Below, piece by piece: positions 1-8,608 of a stretch of 64,000 bases of DNA. Source of the DNA: Lewinella sp. LCG006 (GTDB lineage: Bacteria; Bacteroidota; Bacteroidia; Chitinophagales; Saprospiraceae). The notes below the pieces were generated by a model. It saw only the letters and a list, made by a program, of their open reading frames with translations, was not told where the DNA came from and did not search any database. Each line of letters begins with the position of its first letter. Within the stretch, counting starts at the first letter, position 1. Position numbers and translations under genes: made by a program. The stretch spans positions 2,347,501 through 2,411,500 of the forward strand of contig NZ_CP160680.1 in the NCBI RefSeq assembly GCF_040784935.1, in the 5' to 3' direction.

Positions 1-177
1 CGCCTATGGTATAGGGTAAAGAGATAAGGAAAGACATCGGAGTCAATTCCAAATAAGAGCGGGAAAAACCGAAGTTGGAAATTAAACGATCGAAATGCTC
101 TTTAGGGTTCAAATCCCTATACCCTCTACTTCTAATCCTCTGTCCGACTTTCGGCAAATGTCGAAAGCCCAGCTTAG
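1..177. repeat. REP-like intergenic repeat, copy A
   Basis: No gene is seen here. The stretch carries short motifs that recur in other intergenic gaps of this window: a TATAGGG/CCCTATA motif at both 9-17 and 113-121, and an inverted repeat around 145-168 (GACTTTCGGCA ... TGTCGAAAGCC) followed by CAGCTTAG. Very similar material lies at 32214-32345 and 45983-46060. A T-arm-like TAGGG-TTCAAAT-CCCTA occurs at about 104-120, but no tRNA can be folded around it. Confidence 0.5.
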
Positions 178-210
178 TTATCCACAGTTATCCACACCCA
201 ATGTGGATTA
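178..210. promoter_or_regulatory. Tandem perfect DnaA boxes
   Basis: Two perfect TTATCCACA 9-mers sit head to tail at 178-186 and 188-196, ten bases apart, and an inverted near-match (TGTGGATTA) lies at 202-210, overlapping the stop codon of the heme A synthase gene. TTATCCACA is the canonical DnaA-binding 9-mer. Together with the looser boxes at 1510-1885 on the other side of the heme gene they may form a bipartite origin. Confidence 0.6.
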
Positions 211-1302
211 TTCTCGTAACAATTGATAATCAATAAATAAGACGGCGGACAATAGGAATATCGCACCTGCTTGGTGCAATACCCCCAAGCCAACGGGAAT
301 AATACCAACACTGTTGATAACCGTAAGAATACCCAATACGACTTGAGTTATCAACATACTTACCAACAGGTAAGATGCGCGCCTGATAAGCTGTGATTTG
401 GTCGTCTTTAAGAGCTTCCAAACGAAATATAAAGCAATGATAGTCAACAGATAAGCTGTACCTCTATGCAGGAATTGGATCAGCGCTGGTTGAAACAAAG
501 TCGCATCGTAGTTCACAAGGTTTTCCACATTCCACATCTCCGATTTAGTCAATACCTCCGGTACCCATTTTCCGTTCATATCAGGCCAGGTAGGATAGAA
601 TAATCCGGCCTTGGCTCCTGACATGATTCCCCCCAGAATAATCTGTAGTGCAGTGATGCCCGTAAGTACTTTCGCCCAAGTTTTCAACACCCTATGTGGA
701 AAACCTACGGGCTCGGGTTGAAACACTTTAAATACCGTCCATAGCAAGTACGAATAGAGGATACAAGCCAGAGATAAATGCATCGTCAACTTGTAGGCAT
801 TCACCCAGGGGCGCTCAACGAGTCCGCTGGCCACCATGATCCAACCAAAAGACGCCACCACCGCTGCCAGTAGCACGGTAATCCCCAAACGCTTCATCAA
901 GGGCCTGTCGAGCCACCCCTTGCGCCAAAAGATCACAAAGGGGATAGCGAACACAAATCCCATCAAACGCGCCCAGAGGCGATGAAAATACTCCCAGAAG
1001 TAGATAAACTTGAATTCTGATAAGCTCATTCCTTCATTAATCTTAGCATATTGGGGAGTAGCTTTGTAGTGATCAAACTCCGTGTTCCAGTCTGCTTCAT
1101 TGAGCGGAGGCAGGGTGCCTGTAACGATTTCCCATTTGGTAATGGATAAGCCAGAGCCCGTCAGGCGGGTAATCCCGCCAATGACGATCTGGCCAATAAT
1201 CATAATCACGCCCACTACCAGCCACCATTTCACGATTGGCCGGTAGCTCTTGATTCGTGCTGTACTTTTTTCGCCATCAAGCGTGCCTAGCTGTGTGTCC
1301 AT
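208..1302 (-). CDS. ctaA: Heme A synthase (COX15/CtaA family)
   Basis: Integral membrane enzyme that oxidises the heme O methyl group to make heme A for aa3-type cytochrome oxidases. The 364-residue protein has about eight hydrophobic segments and the four conserved heme-ligand histidines expected for the family: H107 (in EYFHRLW), H175 (TMHLSLA), H279 (QFLHRGTAYL) and H343 (VLHQAG). The N-terminal GGITRLTGSGLSITKWE stretch is a family hallmark, and the length fits the COX15-type (about 350 residues). It is transcribed away from the AT-rich interval 1303-1905. No other cytochrome oxidase assembly gene is in the window. Confidence 0.95.
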   Translation of the reverse strand: MDTQLGTLDGEKSTARIKSYRPIVKWWLVVGVIMIIGQIVIGGITRLTGSGLSITKWEIVTGTLPPLNEADWNTEFDHYKATPQYAKINEGMSLSEFKFIYFWEYFHRLWARLMGFVFAIPFVIFWRKGWLDRPLMKRLGITVLLAAVVASFGWIMVASGLVERPWVNAYKLTMHLSLACILYSYLLWTVFKVFQPEPVGFPHRVLKTWAKVLTGITALQIILGGIMSGAKAGLFYPTWPDMNGKWVPEVLTKSEMWNVENLVNYDATLFQPALIQFLHRGTAYLLTIIALYFVWKLLKTTKSQLIRRASYLLVSMLITQVVLGILTVINSVGIIPVGLGVLHQAGAIFLLSAVLFIDYQLLRE

Positions 1303-1905
1303 TCCTGTTTATTTTTCTTGTATCATTCAAAGCAATTTTCCTATGCTTTTGTTTCGATGAATGCTTTTGGTAATAGGGTCTATTAATAGATTTTAATAAT
1401 TTTTTTTCTTTTTCCTTATTATTATTAGTGCTGTTAGTATGGTGGAGAAAAAAATAAGTTAAGTCTAGGTAAATTCATTGTTAATAAAATAGCTCCCTCA
1501 ACTAACACATTATTCACATACCAACCCCTTGAAAAATAAGGAATTTGCAAACTTATTCACAGTCGGTGGATTATTTGTCAACGGAATAACTTTTTTAAAA
1601 CCGGGTATGGAAATTTGACCTTTGAATGTCAATAACCATGAACGCTTTCCACCAAAAAAGGCCTTTTAGACAATAGCCCGATTTGCGCCTCCCTTCAGCT
1701 GTTGATAGATGTAGAGAAGTTGGGGCTTATCCCCCGTACTTTCCACAACGAATGTGGAAAAAGGATTTGGCTAACTGCTTGCTTTTTACGTACTTACAAG
1801 AAGTCAAAGAATAGCAATGTGGAAAACTTCATGAAGGTTATTTGCATACATTTGTTTTTGTGTAGTCCATGAGATGTTATTCACAATCTGATTATTATAG
1901 CGCTT
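1303..1905. other. Candidate replication origin (oriC): AT-rich interval with DnaA-box cluster
   Basis: This 603-bp gap between divergent genes holds no plausible gene. It starts with a very AT-rich block (about 1381-1465, long A and T runs) that could act as an unwinding element. DnaA-box-like 9-mers follow: TTATTCACA at 1510-1518, 1553-1561 and 1877-1885; TGTGGAAAA (reverse of TTTTCCACA) at 1753-1761 and 1818-1826; CTTTCCACA at 1739-1747. A promoter-like TACATTTG at 1847-1854 may serve the downstream SRAP gene. The origin role is inference; the boxes could instead be DnaA regulatory or titration sites. Confidence 0.5.
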
Positions 1906-2589
1906 ATGTGTGGTAGATATTCACAAGTTTTCACCCTTGCACAGGTGGAGCAGCAACTAGAGATGCCGTTGGATGGAAGCTCTGAGGTGGTGCCCAATTA
2001 CAACGTGGCACCTACGCAAGAGGCGGTGGTTATCCTCAATGAGGCTCCCCATCTATTGCAACCCCTGCGTTGGGGCCTGGTACCGTATTGGTCCAAAGAT
2101 ATACAACAAGGAGCAAGACTGATCAATGCCCGCAGTGAAAGTATCGTTACCAAGCCTTCCTTCAGGATTCCCATTCGGCAGCGGCGTTGCCTGGTTATTG
2201 CGGATAGTTTTTACGAATGGAGAAGATCTGGTTCGCAAAAATATCCTTACCGTATAATAAGGAGTAATGATGACTTGCTGGTGATGGCAGGAATATGGGA
2301 TATCGCCCGGGTAGATGGACAGCAGTACCGTACTTTTTCAATCATCACCACGGCACCTAACCAGGAAATGGAGGATATTCACAATCGTATGCCAGTTTTA
2401 TTGATCAATAAAGAGGAGCAGCAAAGCTGGTTGCAAGATCGGGATGTGGAGGAGACGCTTGCATTGTTGAAAACTCCTGACGATGATGTATTGCGTTATT
2501 ACCGGGTCAGTCAGCAGGTTAACAACGTACGGAGCAATGGCCCAGCCTTGCATCAATTAGTAAACGATGACCCCTTGACCTTGTTCTAA
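1906..2589 (+). CDS. SOS response-associated peptidase (SRAP, HMCES/YedK family)
   Basis: The family forms a covalent thiazolidine crosslink to abasic sites in single-stranded DNA through Cys2, shielding them during replication. The 227-residue protein starts MCGRYSQ, leaving the catalytic Cys at position 2 after Met removal, and this fixes the start codon. Other conserved residues are visible: N33 (in NVAPTQ), E104 (FYEW) and H159 (IHNRMPV). A TAnnTTTG promoter match lies at 1847-1854. It diverges from the heme A synthase gene across the candidate origin. Identification is firm. Confidence 0.96.
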   Translation: MCGRYSQVFTLAQVEQQLEMPLDGSSEVVPNYNVAPTQEAVVILNEAPHLLQPLRWGLVPYWSKDIQQGARLINARSESIVTKPSFRIPIRQRRCLVIADSFYEWRRSGSQKYPYRIIRSNDDLLVMAGIWDIARVDGQQYRTFSIITTAPNQEMEDIHNRMPVLLINKEEQQSWLQDRDVEETLALLKTPDDDVLRYYRVSQQVNNVRSNGPALHQLVNDDPLTLF

Positions 2590-2677
2590 AAGTGGGTTGG
2601 AACCTTGGCTGCTTATTTTGCTGGTGAGATATTGTCGCTGGTCTAACTTAAGATGCTAATTTTAGCCTTCCGAGCAA

Positions 2678-2685
2678 TACATTTG
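2678..2685 (+). promoter_or_regulatory. Bacteroidota -7 element (TACATTTG) before porZ
   Basis: A perfect TAnnTTTG match ends 39 bases upstream of the porZ start codon. A clear TTTG -33 box at the usual spacing is not visible, so this is a moderate call. Confidence 0.4.
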
Positions 2686-2724
2686 CCGACTTGCTGGTTT
2701 ACTTTTTGAACAGATGAATAATTT

Positions 2725-5085
2725 ATGAGACCTCAGCTACTCGCCTGCTTTTTTCTGCTACCCTTCTTTGTCTACACTCAAAACGTCCTCCCTATTGGTG
2801 CCTGGAGAGCGCATCCTCCAAAACGGGTAGGCCTTTCGGTCACACAAAGTGCCGACCAGATTTTTTATACCACCCGTGCAGCTTTGATGATTTTGGACAA
2901 AGACGAAATAGCTCCTTCGTTTAAAACGACGGTGGACGGGCTTTCAGGCGTAGATTTCAGGATGATTCGCTTTCATGAACCCAGTGGCAAACTCGTCATT
3001 GTTTATGAGGATGGAATTATTGATTTGTACGATGAGGGTAGAATCGTGACGGTCCGTTCCATCAAAAACTTCACCAATATTACCGGTGAGAAAAAGATCA
3101 ACGACATTTTTGAGTACGATGCCAATACGCTATTCCTGGCGGGTAGTTATGGTATTTCTGCTTTTCGGATAGACAATGGCTCTTTTCCCTTTTCCACATT
3201 TATGGGAGAAGCCAATGTTCTTTCCGTTGCTGTATTTGAAGGCAATATTTATGCGGGTACTGCCGAAGGCATATATCGCACGTCCATCAATAATCCAACG
3301 GCGGACGATTTCAGTACCTGGAATTTCCTGGGCCTGGAAGCAGGTTTTCCTGATGATTACACCACCAGTGCGATGGCTATTTATGAAGGGCAATTGTACC
3401 TGGGGATCAACGAGGATATCTATCGCTGGGAAAATGGCGGCCCCGTACTTTTCTCTGATCAGTCGGAGAGTTACAGCCTGCGGTACCTTTCGGCTGAAGG
3501 CGAGCACCTCTTGGCGGGTTTTCGTTGTGAGGATGGTAGCTGTGGCAATGGACAAGTGTTGTATTTCACCTCAGATGGTAATGGCGGTGCACTGACATCA
3601 GGTTGTGTTGGACGCAGTAACTATGCATTGGAAGACCAGTTTGGTCGTATTTGGTTTGGTGATGAATACATGGGCTTTCGTTGGTTGGACAATACGGCGG
3701 ATGATTTTTGCAATACCTTTGAAATCAATTCCCCTTACAGCCAAAGGGTATGGGATATTGAAGTGGTGGACGACACGGTATGGATGGCCGCTGGCGCTTA
3801 CGAACCCAACCGAACGCCTATTCCTACCGATCATGGTATGGCGTCTTTTGCTAATGGTGAATGGGAGATTTACAACCGATGGAGCAAGGAAGCTTTTAAA
3901 GGTTTCAACACTGCCGATGATCAACGTGATGATGATGTCTTTGCCTTGGTAGATGTGGTAAAAAACACCACCAATGGCAAAGTTTATGGTGCGTCTTATT
4001 ACACTGGGCTTATAGAAATAGATGGTGAGAATATTCGCCTTTTCAACGATTCCAATTCTCCTTTAAGTAATACCAGTGGCGACGATATCCGTACCCGGGT
4101 CAGTGGTCTGGCCGTTGATGATGAAGGCGGCGTATGGGTAAGCAATTATCGCGCACTGGAAGGAAAACCACTCCACCGACTTAATCCCGACGGAACCTGG
4201 GTTTCTTTTGCAGCAACCTGCGGGCAGAATGATCTCTTTCAGATCGTGATTGATCCACGCACCAATTACAAGTGGATTATTTCAGGAAGCACGACCTCTG
4301 GTATTTTGCTTTTTGATGAAGGGGATATCGACAATCCCAACGATGATCGCTGCCGCTCTTTCACGGCCAATAACTCCAATGTACCTACAAATGAAACCAA
4401 CTGCCTGGCTATCGACCAGGATGGTGATGTATGGGTAGGAACGAACCAAGGCATCGTGATTTTTGAATGTGGGACTGCTGCTTTTGACGACAACTGCCAA
4501 GGTTCTTTGCGCACGGTTGACCTGGATGGTTTTTTGGAGTACCTCTTTAAAACACAAACGGTCCTGGCGATTGCAGTAGATGGTGCCAACCGGAAATGGG
4601 TGGGTACAAGCAATGGTGCCTACTTGTTGTCGCCAGATGGAAAAGAAGAACTGCTGCACTTTACCAAAGATGATTCTCCGCTATTGGACAATACGATTCG
4701 TACCATCGCAATCAATGACCGCACCGGAGAAGTATTTTTTGGTACCGATAAAGGCATTATTTCCTACCAGGGAGATGCTATTGTCGGTACCCGCCTCAAC
4801 AAAGCGGAACCAACGGTTTTCCCAAATCCAGTGCGCCCGGAATACGATGGTCCCATCACTGTGCGTGGTTTGGCCGTGAATGCCAATGTCAAGATCACGG
4901 ATGTCAACGGCAAGCTGGTTTACGAAACAGAAGCCTTGGGTGGACAGGCTATTTGGGATGGTCGTGACTACAATGGGCGCCGGGTACAAACTGGTGTTTA
5001 CCTGGTGTTCAGTACAACCAATCCGCGCGAAGCTGGCCTGGCGCAACCCGATGCTGTGGTGACCAAGATTTTATTTGTTAATTAA
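2725..5085 (+). CDS. porZ: PorZ-like T9SS beta-propeller protein
   Basis: PorZ is a cell-surface accessory protein of the type IX secretion system that presents anionic LPS to the PorU sortase in Porphyromonas. The 786-residue protein has a signal peptide (about 1-18), then the characteristic IGAWRAHPP opening, repeated propeller-type blades through about residue 690 (recurring GIYRT, VWVSN and VWVGT-type strands), and a C-terminal type A sorting domain (from about 695, FPNPVRPEYDG, ending TKILFVN). Length and architecture match known PorZ (two propellers plus CTD). No other T9SS gene is adjacent. An alternative is a generic two-component-regulator-type propeller exoprotein with a CTD, but the N-terminus favours PorZ. 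Confidence 0.8.
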   Translation: MRPQLLACFFLLPFFVYTQNVLPIGAWRAHPPKRVGLSVTQSADQIFYTTRAALMILDKDEIAPSFKTTVDGLSGVDFRMIRFHEPSGKLVIVYEDGIIDLYDEGRIVTVRSIKNFTNITGEKKINDIFEYDANTLFLAGSYGISAFRIDNGSFPFSTFMGEANVLSVAVFEGNIYAGTAEGIYRTSINNPTADDFSTWNFLGLEAGFPDDYTTSAMAIYEGQLYLGINEDIYRWENGGPVLFSDQSESYSLRYLSAEGEHLLAGFRCEDGSCGNGQVLYFTSDGNGGALTSGCVGRSNYALEDQFGRIWFGDEYMGFRWLDNTADDFCNTFEINSPYSQRVWDIEVVDDTVWMAAGAYEPNRTPIPTDHGMASFANGEWEIYNRWSKEAFKGFNTADDQRDDDVFALVDVVKNTTNGKVYGASYYTGLIEIDGENIRLFNDSNSPLSNTSGDDIRTRVSGLAVDDEGGVWVSNYRALEGKPLHRLNPDGTWVSFAATCGQNDLFQIVIDPRTNYKWIISGSTTSGILLFDEGDIDNPNDDRCRSFTANNSNVPTNETNCLAIDQDGDVWVGTNQGIVIFECGTAAFDDNCQGSLRTVDLDGFLEYLFKTQTVLAIAVDGANRKWVGTSNGAYLLSPDGKEELLHFTKDDSPLLDNTIRTIAINDRTGEVFFGTDKGIISYQGDAIVGTRLNKAEPTVFPNPVRPEYDGPITVRGLAVNANVKITDVNGKLVYETEALGGQAIWDGRDYNGRRVQTGVYLVFSTTNPREAGLAQPDAVVTKILFVN

Positions 5086-5091
5086 TCGGTA

Positions 5092-5544
5092 TTATTCCCT
5101 ATTCTTGGAGTCGATCCAAATGGTTACGGGGCCATCATTGAGAAGGCGGACTTTCATGTCTGCCCCAAACTCTCCGGTGCCTACCGGCTGTCCCAGGGCA
5201 ATACTTAGCTGATCGACAAATTGTTCGTAAAGCGGGATAGCTACTTCAGGGCGGGCGGCTTTGATGTAGCTAGGGCGGTTGCCTTTTTTGGTGCTGGCGT
5301 GGAGGGTAAACTGACTGATGACGAGAATTTGCCCCTGAATATCCTGCACCGAAAGGTTCATCTTGTCTTCTTCATCGCTGAAGATACGTAGCTGGATAAT
5401 TTTCTTACAAAGCCATTCAATATCTTCGGTGGTGTCTTCTGTTTCGATGCCCAATAGTACCAAGAGCCCCGGGCCAATGGCTGATTTTACTTCGCCTTCA
5501 ATCGTAACGGAGGCTTCGGCAACACGCTGGATAAGTACTCGCAT
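5092..5544 (-). CDS. dtd: D-aminoacyl-tRNA deacylase
   Basis: Cytoplasmic enzyme that hydrolyses D-amino acids (and misacylated glycine) from tRNA. The 150-residue length is exactly that of the family. Both hallmark motifs are present: SQFTLHA (about residue 77, the SQFTL(Y/H)A motif) and NDGPVT (about 136, the NxGPVT motif holding the Gly-cisPro pair). It opens with MRVLIQRV, as in other Dtd proteins. It is convergent with porZ, with only six bases between the stop codons and no visible terminator. Confidence 0.96.
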   Translation of the reverse strand: MRVLIQRVAEASVTIEGEVKSAIGPGLLVLLGIETEDTTEDIEWLCKKIIQLRIFSDEEDKMNLSVQDIQGQILVISQFTLHASTKKGNRPSYIKAARPEVAIPLYEQFVDQLSIALGQPVGTGEFGADMKVRLLNDGPVTIWIDSKNRE

Positions 5545-5591
5545 TCTTAGGCTGATTCTTTTTCTAGTCGCAAAAATATAAATCCCTAAGG

Positions 5592-5714
5592 GACGGGAAA
5601 AAAATAAGTCTAGTAACTTTCGATTTTTTAAAATTTTCTAAACAACTGATTGAAAGAAAGTTGTGTGAAAATTTTCAAAAATCTCCAGAGAAAGTTAATA
5701 GGCTTATTTCCGTC
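5592..5714. mobile_element. Palindromic MITE-like element, family A copy 1
   Basis: A 123-bp element that is one long imperfect inverted repeat. The left end starts GACGGGAAAAAAATAAG, the right end is the reverse complement of GACGGAAATAAGCCTATTAAC, and pairing continues inward through AACTTTC and AAATTTTC to a loop near ACAACTGATTG. A second copy in inverted orientation lies at 26242-26363. The 12-mers flanking copy 1 (5580-5591 and 5715-5726) agree at 8 of 12 positions, like a decayed target duplication. It has no coding capacity. A TAACTTTG promoter-like motif at 5734-5741 lies just outside the right end. Confidence 0.6.
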
Positions 5715-5772
5715 AAAATACTAAGTAGTTTGTTAACTTTGATTAATCTTAACCACTCTTTTAATCAGTTTT

Positions 5773-6243
5773 ATGACCATTGCTAACTTTGAATTTATCC
5801 TAAAGAGCACACAACAAGCGCGCGCTAATATGCTGAGCTTGATGGAACCGCTGCATATGGATCAATTGAATTTGATTCCGGAAGGGTTTCGTAATAACCT
5901 GGTTTGGAACTTTGGCCACGTCATCGTTACGCAACAATTACTGTGCTATGGACTTTCGGGATTAAAACCTGAAGTAGACCCAGCTATGGTGGAAGCTTAT
6001 CGGAAAGGAAGTGCCCCTCAAGGCAACGTAAGCCAAGAAACGCTTTCTGAATTTATCCAGTTGAGTGAGGAAACTTTAGTGAAATTCCAGAACGATTACG
6101 CGCAAGGAGTTTTTGAAGCATTCAAACTCTATCCTACCAGTTTTGGTGTAGAACTGAGCCGAGTAGAGGAGGCTTTTCAGTTTAACCTGGCCCACGAAGC
6201 AATGCACCTGGGCACGATGATGGCCATGCGAAAGCTGGTTTAG
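5773..6243 (+). CDS. DinB-fold protein (four-helix-bundle metal protein)
   Basis: A 156-residue protein with the DinB superfamily layout: a putative metal triad of H49 (NFGHVIV) and the two histidines of HEAMHLGTM near the C-terminus (about 141 and 145). DinB-family proteins are four-helix bundles that often bind divalent metal and in some cases act as thiol-dependent transferases; the substrate here cannot be inferred. A TAACTTTG element (5734-5741) upstream, next to the palindromic element, is a possible promoter. Its downstream neighbour is a degraded gene on the other strand. Confidence 0.85.
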   Translation: MTIANFEFILKSTQQARANMLSLMEPLHMDQLNLIPEGFRNNLVWNFGHVIVTQQLLCYGLSGLKPEVDPAMVEAYRKGSAPQGNVSQETLSEFIQLSEETLVKFQNDYAQGVFEAFKLYPTSFGVELSRVEEAFQFNLAHEAMHLGTMMAMRKLV

Positions 6244-6252
6244 AGCCTTTCT

Positions 6253-6569
<317 letters not shown>

Positions 6570-6607
6570 TTATCATAAAGGACACGATCAACATGCATTG
6601 CTGTATA

Positions 6608-6662
6608 TTTGGGGATTACAATCCCTGAATACACGTATATTTTGGGGATTATAATCCCCAAA
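6608..6662. repeat. Pair of GGGGATTA palindromes
   Basis: 6641-6662 is a perfect 22-bp palindrome built of TTTGGGGATTA and its reverse complement. An imperfect copy (TTTGGGGATTACAATCCC) lies at 6608-6625, preceded by the same TATA bases. It sits just upstream of the DUF4143 remnant and 20 bases after the LytTR regulator stop codon. It could be an operator left from the dead gene, a repeat, or a weak terminator; it lacks a clear T-run for minus-strand transcription. Confidence 0.6.
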
Positions 6663-6681
6663 TATTACAATTTTCTTCTTT

Positions 6682-7389
6682 TTACCGCTCTTTTCCTACA
6701 AAGTTCCAGAATTGCTCTTGGTAGGACGCACTGATTGGAATATGCTTTTCGTCAATAACGATTCGATTGTTTTCTATGTAGTTGATCTTATCCAGGGCAA
6801 CGATGTACGAACGGTGTACGCGCATAAATAGCTGTTCGGGCAGTACGTTCACCAGGTCTTTCATGTTTTCCAGGGTGAGTATCGCTCCCTGGCGGGTTTG
6901 TATTCTGACATAATCACTCAAACCTTCGAGGTAAAGAATATCATCGTAAGCTATTCTTTGTGTTTGATAACCACTTTTGACGAAGATATGATTGGTAGCG
7001 GGCGATGCTACTGCTGCATTATTATTGTGCGCTGGTTGGGTGCGTTGTTGTGCTTTAGCTATTGCCTGCTGAAAACGTTCCAGTGAAATTGGTTTCAATA
7101 GGTAGTCAACCACATCCAAATCATATCCCTGCAAGGCGTATTCTTCGTAGGCTGTTGTGAAAATCACTGGGTATTTGCCCTTGATGATTTTGGCAAATTG
7201 AATCCCCGTCAGTTCGGGCATCTGGATGTCGAGAAAAAGTAGATCAACCTTGGTGCTTGCCAATGATTGTAGTCCTTCAATAGGATTGGTAAACTGGCCA
7301 GAGAGTGTAAGCCCTTCCGTTTTGGCTACGTAATCTCCAAGCAATCTTACCGCCAGTGGTTCATCATCGATAATCATACAATTCAACAT
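6682..7389 (-). CDS. LytTR-family response regulator
   Basis: Cytoplasmic two-component regulator of 235 residues. The receiver domain (1-120) has the acidic pair D8/D9, phosphoacceptor D54 (LFLDIQMP), and K99 (LLKP). The C-terminal LytTR DNA-binding domain (about 133-233) contains the typical VKSGYQTQRIAYDDILYLEG and FMRVHRSYIV motifs. It overlaps the 3' end of the upstream kinase gene by seven bases, so the two are surely co-transcribed and translationally coupled. LytTR proteins bind paired direct repeats about 21 bp apart; such a pair lies upstream of the kinase at 8463-8496. Confidence 0.95.
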   Translation of the reverse strand: MLNCMIIDDEPLAVRLLGDYVAKTEGLTLSGQFTNPIEGLQSLASTKVDLLFLDIQMPELTGIQFAKIIKGKYPVIFTTAYEEYALQGYDLDVVDYLLKPISLERFQQAIAKAQQRTQPAHNNNAAVASPATNHIFVKSGYQTQRIAYDDILYLEGLSDYVRIQTRQGAILTLENMKDLVNVLPEQLFMRVHRSYIVALDKINYIENNRIVIDEKHIPISASYQEQFWNFVGKER

Positions 7390-8423
7390 CTTGATAGCGG
7401 AATTTTAAATGTTACGGAAAATAAATTGTCTTTTTTATGGATGGTTAATTCATGTTCGTTTTGATAAAAAATGGCTAATCTTCGTTGTAGGTTTGTAAGA
7501 CCTATTCCTCCAGTGGGATCTTTTTTATTATGATTGATGCTGTTTTCAATACTAAAAATAAATTTATCTTTTTCGAGCTTCATTTTTATCCTGAGCGGAT
7601 GGGTGATGTTCTGGAGTTCTCCGTGTTTGAAAGCATTTTCAACGAAAGTGATCAGTGAGAAAGGAGGGATTTTTATAGCCGGTAAATTAGTCGGTACTTC
7701 CAGTAAAATAGCGGGTTTAAAAGGTAAACGTAGCTGTTCGAGTTCTATGTAATTTTCAATAAAATGCCATTCTTTCTCCAGCGAAACCAATTCTGATTTT
7801 TCGTACAAACTATAGCGCAACAAGCGAGATAATTTTTCCAATGCTCCTAGTGATGCTTCACTCTTTTCGTAAACTAAAGCATAAATGTTGTTAAGTGCGT
7901 TAAATAGAAAATGAGGGTTAAGCTGTGATTTTAATAATGCCAGTTGTGTCTTTTGATTTTCAATTTCAAATTCGTGTTGCTGTTGTTCTTTATAGCGCGT
8001 ATACCTTAAAAAATAAACAATCACACCAAAGCTGGTAAAGACAAAAGCATAGTACAAATTGTCGAAAAAGTAATCCCACAAAAGGTAGCCTTCTGTATAA
8101 TTGGTGAAACCAAAAACGGCATCCATGATAATTTCCTGAAGAATATAACGAAAGGCAATGGCCAAGGGAATACATAGTAAAAGTAGCAAAGTACCTAGCA
8201 GGTATTTTTTGCGGGGATAGGTGTAGAAAAACGTAAGGTAAGCCCCCAAGGAATAACCCATAAAAGCCATGAGGCTGGTAGTGAAGAGTAGGAATTTTTG
8301 TTGGTCAAATAACCAATCGTATATCTGGGTGAAATCTCCTGTTTCGCCCCAGTTTCGGAGTGGACTGAAAACGAAATAAAAGAGTGCGGTCCAAAGGAAA
8401 AGCGTTAGAAGCTGTTTTTTCAT
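7383..8423 (-). CDS. LytS/YehU-type sensor histidine kinase
   Basis: A 346-residue membrane kinase with four predicted transmembrane segments in the first 140 residues (roughly 5-20, 45-67, 75-92 and 122-140). A short coiled-coil linker is followed by the His_kinase domain with phosphoacceptor H171 (KSQLNPHFLFNALNN) and a HATPase region with the N-box (FVENAFKHGE) and the glycine box (GGIGLTNLQRRL). It lacks a separate extracytoplasmic sensor domain, so the membrane part probably senses the signal. It partners the LytTR regulator that overlaps its end. Confidence 0.94.
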   Translation of the reverse strand: MKKQLLTLFLWTALFYFVFSPLRNWGETGDFTQIYDWLFDQQKFLLFTTSLMAFMGYSLGAYLTFFYTYPRKKYLLGTLLLLLCIPLAIAFRYILQEIIMDAVFGFTNYTEGYLLWDYFFDNLYYAFVFTSFGVIVYFLRYTRYKEQQQHEFEIENQKTQLALLKSQLNPHFLFNALNNIYALVYEKSEASLGALEKLSRLLRYSLYEKSELVSLEKEWHFIENYIELEQLRLPFKPAILLEVPTNLPAIKIPPFSLITFVENAFKHGELQNITHPLRIKMKLEKDKFIFSIENSINHNKKDPTGGIGLTNLQRRLAIFYQNEHELTIHKKDNLFSVTFKIPLSRC

Positions 8424-8462
8424 TACCTAAAAATAGCATATCTCTAGTGCTTGTCAAGGGAA

Positions 8463-8496
8463 TAATCGGTGAATGGAGGACATTAATCGGTGAATG
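8463..8496. promoter_or_regulatory. Putative LytTR binding site: 13-bp direct repeats phased at 21 bp
   Basis: TAATCGGTGAATG occurs twice, at 8463-8475 and 8484-8496, exactly 21 bp apart (two helical turns). It lies 40-73 bases upstream of the kinase start codon. A partial inverted match (TTCACCGAGTG) lies near 8519-8529. Two direct repeats about two turns apart are the usual architecture of LytTR operators, so autoregulation of this operon is likely. Confidence 0.6.
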
Positions 8497-8552
8497 CTGA
8501 GCGTGCAAAGATTGCTATTTCACCGAGTGATTTGTGCAACTCACCTATTGCT

Positions 8553-8584
8553 TTTGCGCTAGAAGCTTGGCAGGAATAATTTTG
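8553..8584 (+). promoter_or_regulatory. Bacteroidota-type promoter for the DUF5694 gene
   Basis: TTTG at 8553-8556 and TAATTTTG at 8577-8584 are separated by 20 bp, matching the TTTG-N(19-21)-TAnnTTTG consensus of the primary sigma factor in this phylum. The start codon follows 24 bases later. This is the best-formed promoter in the window. Confidence 0.65.
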
Positions 8585-8608
8585 AATCAAATCAAAAAAT
8601 GAATACCG

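Noticed and set aside
100-125. tRNA-like T-arm (TAGGG-TTCAAAT-CCCTA)
   Set aside because: No matching acceptor, D or anticodon arms at correct distances; the sequence belongs to the REP-like repeat family.
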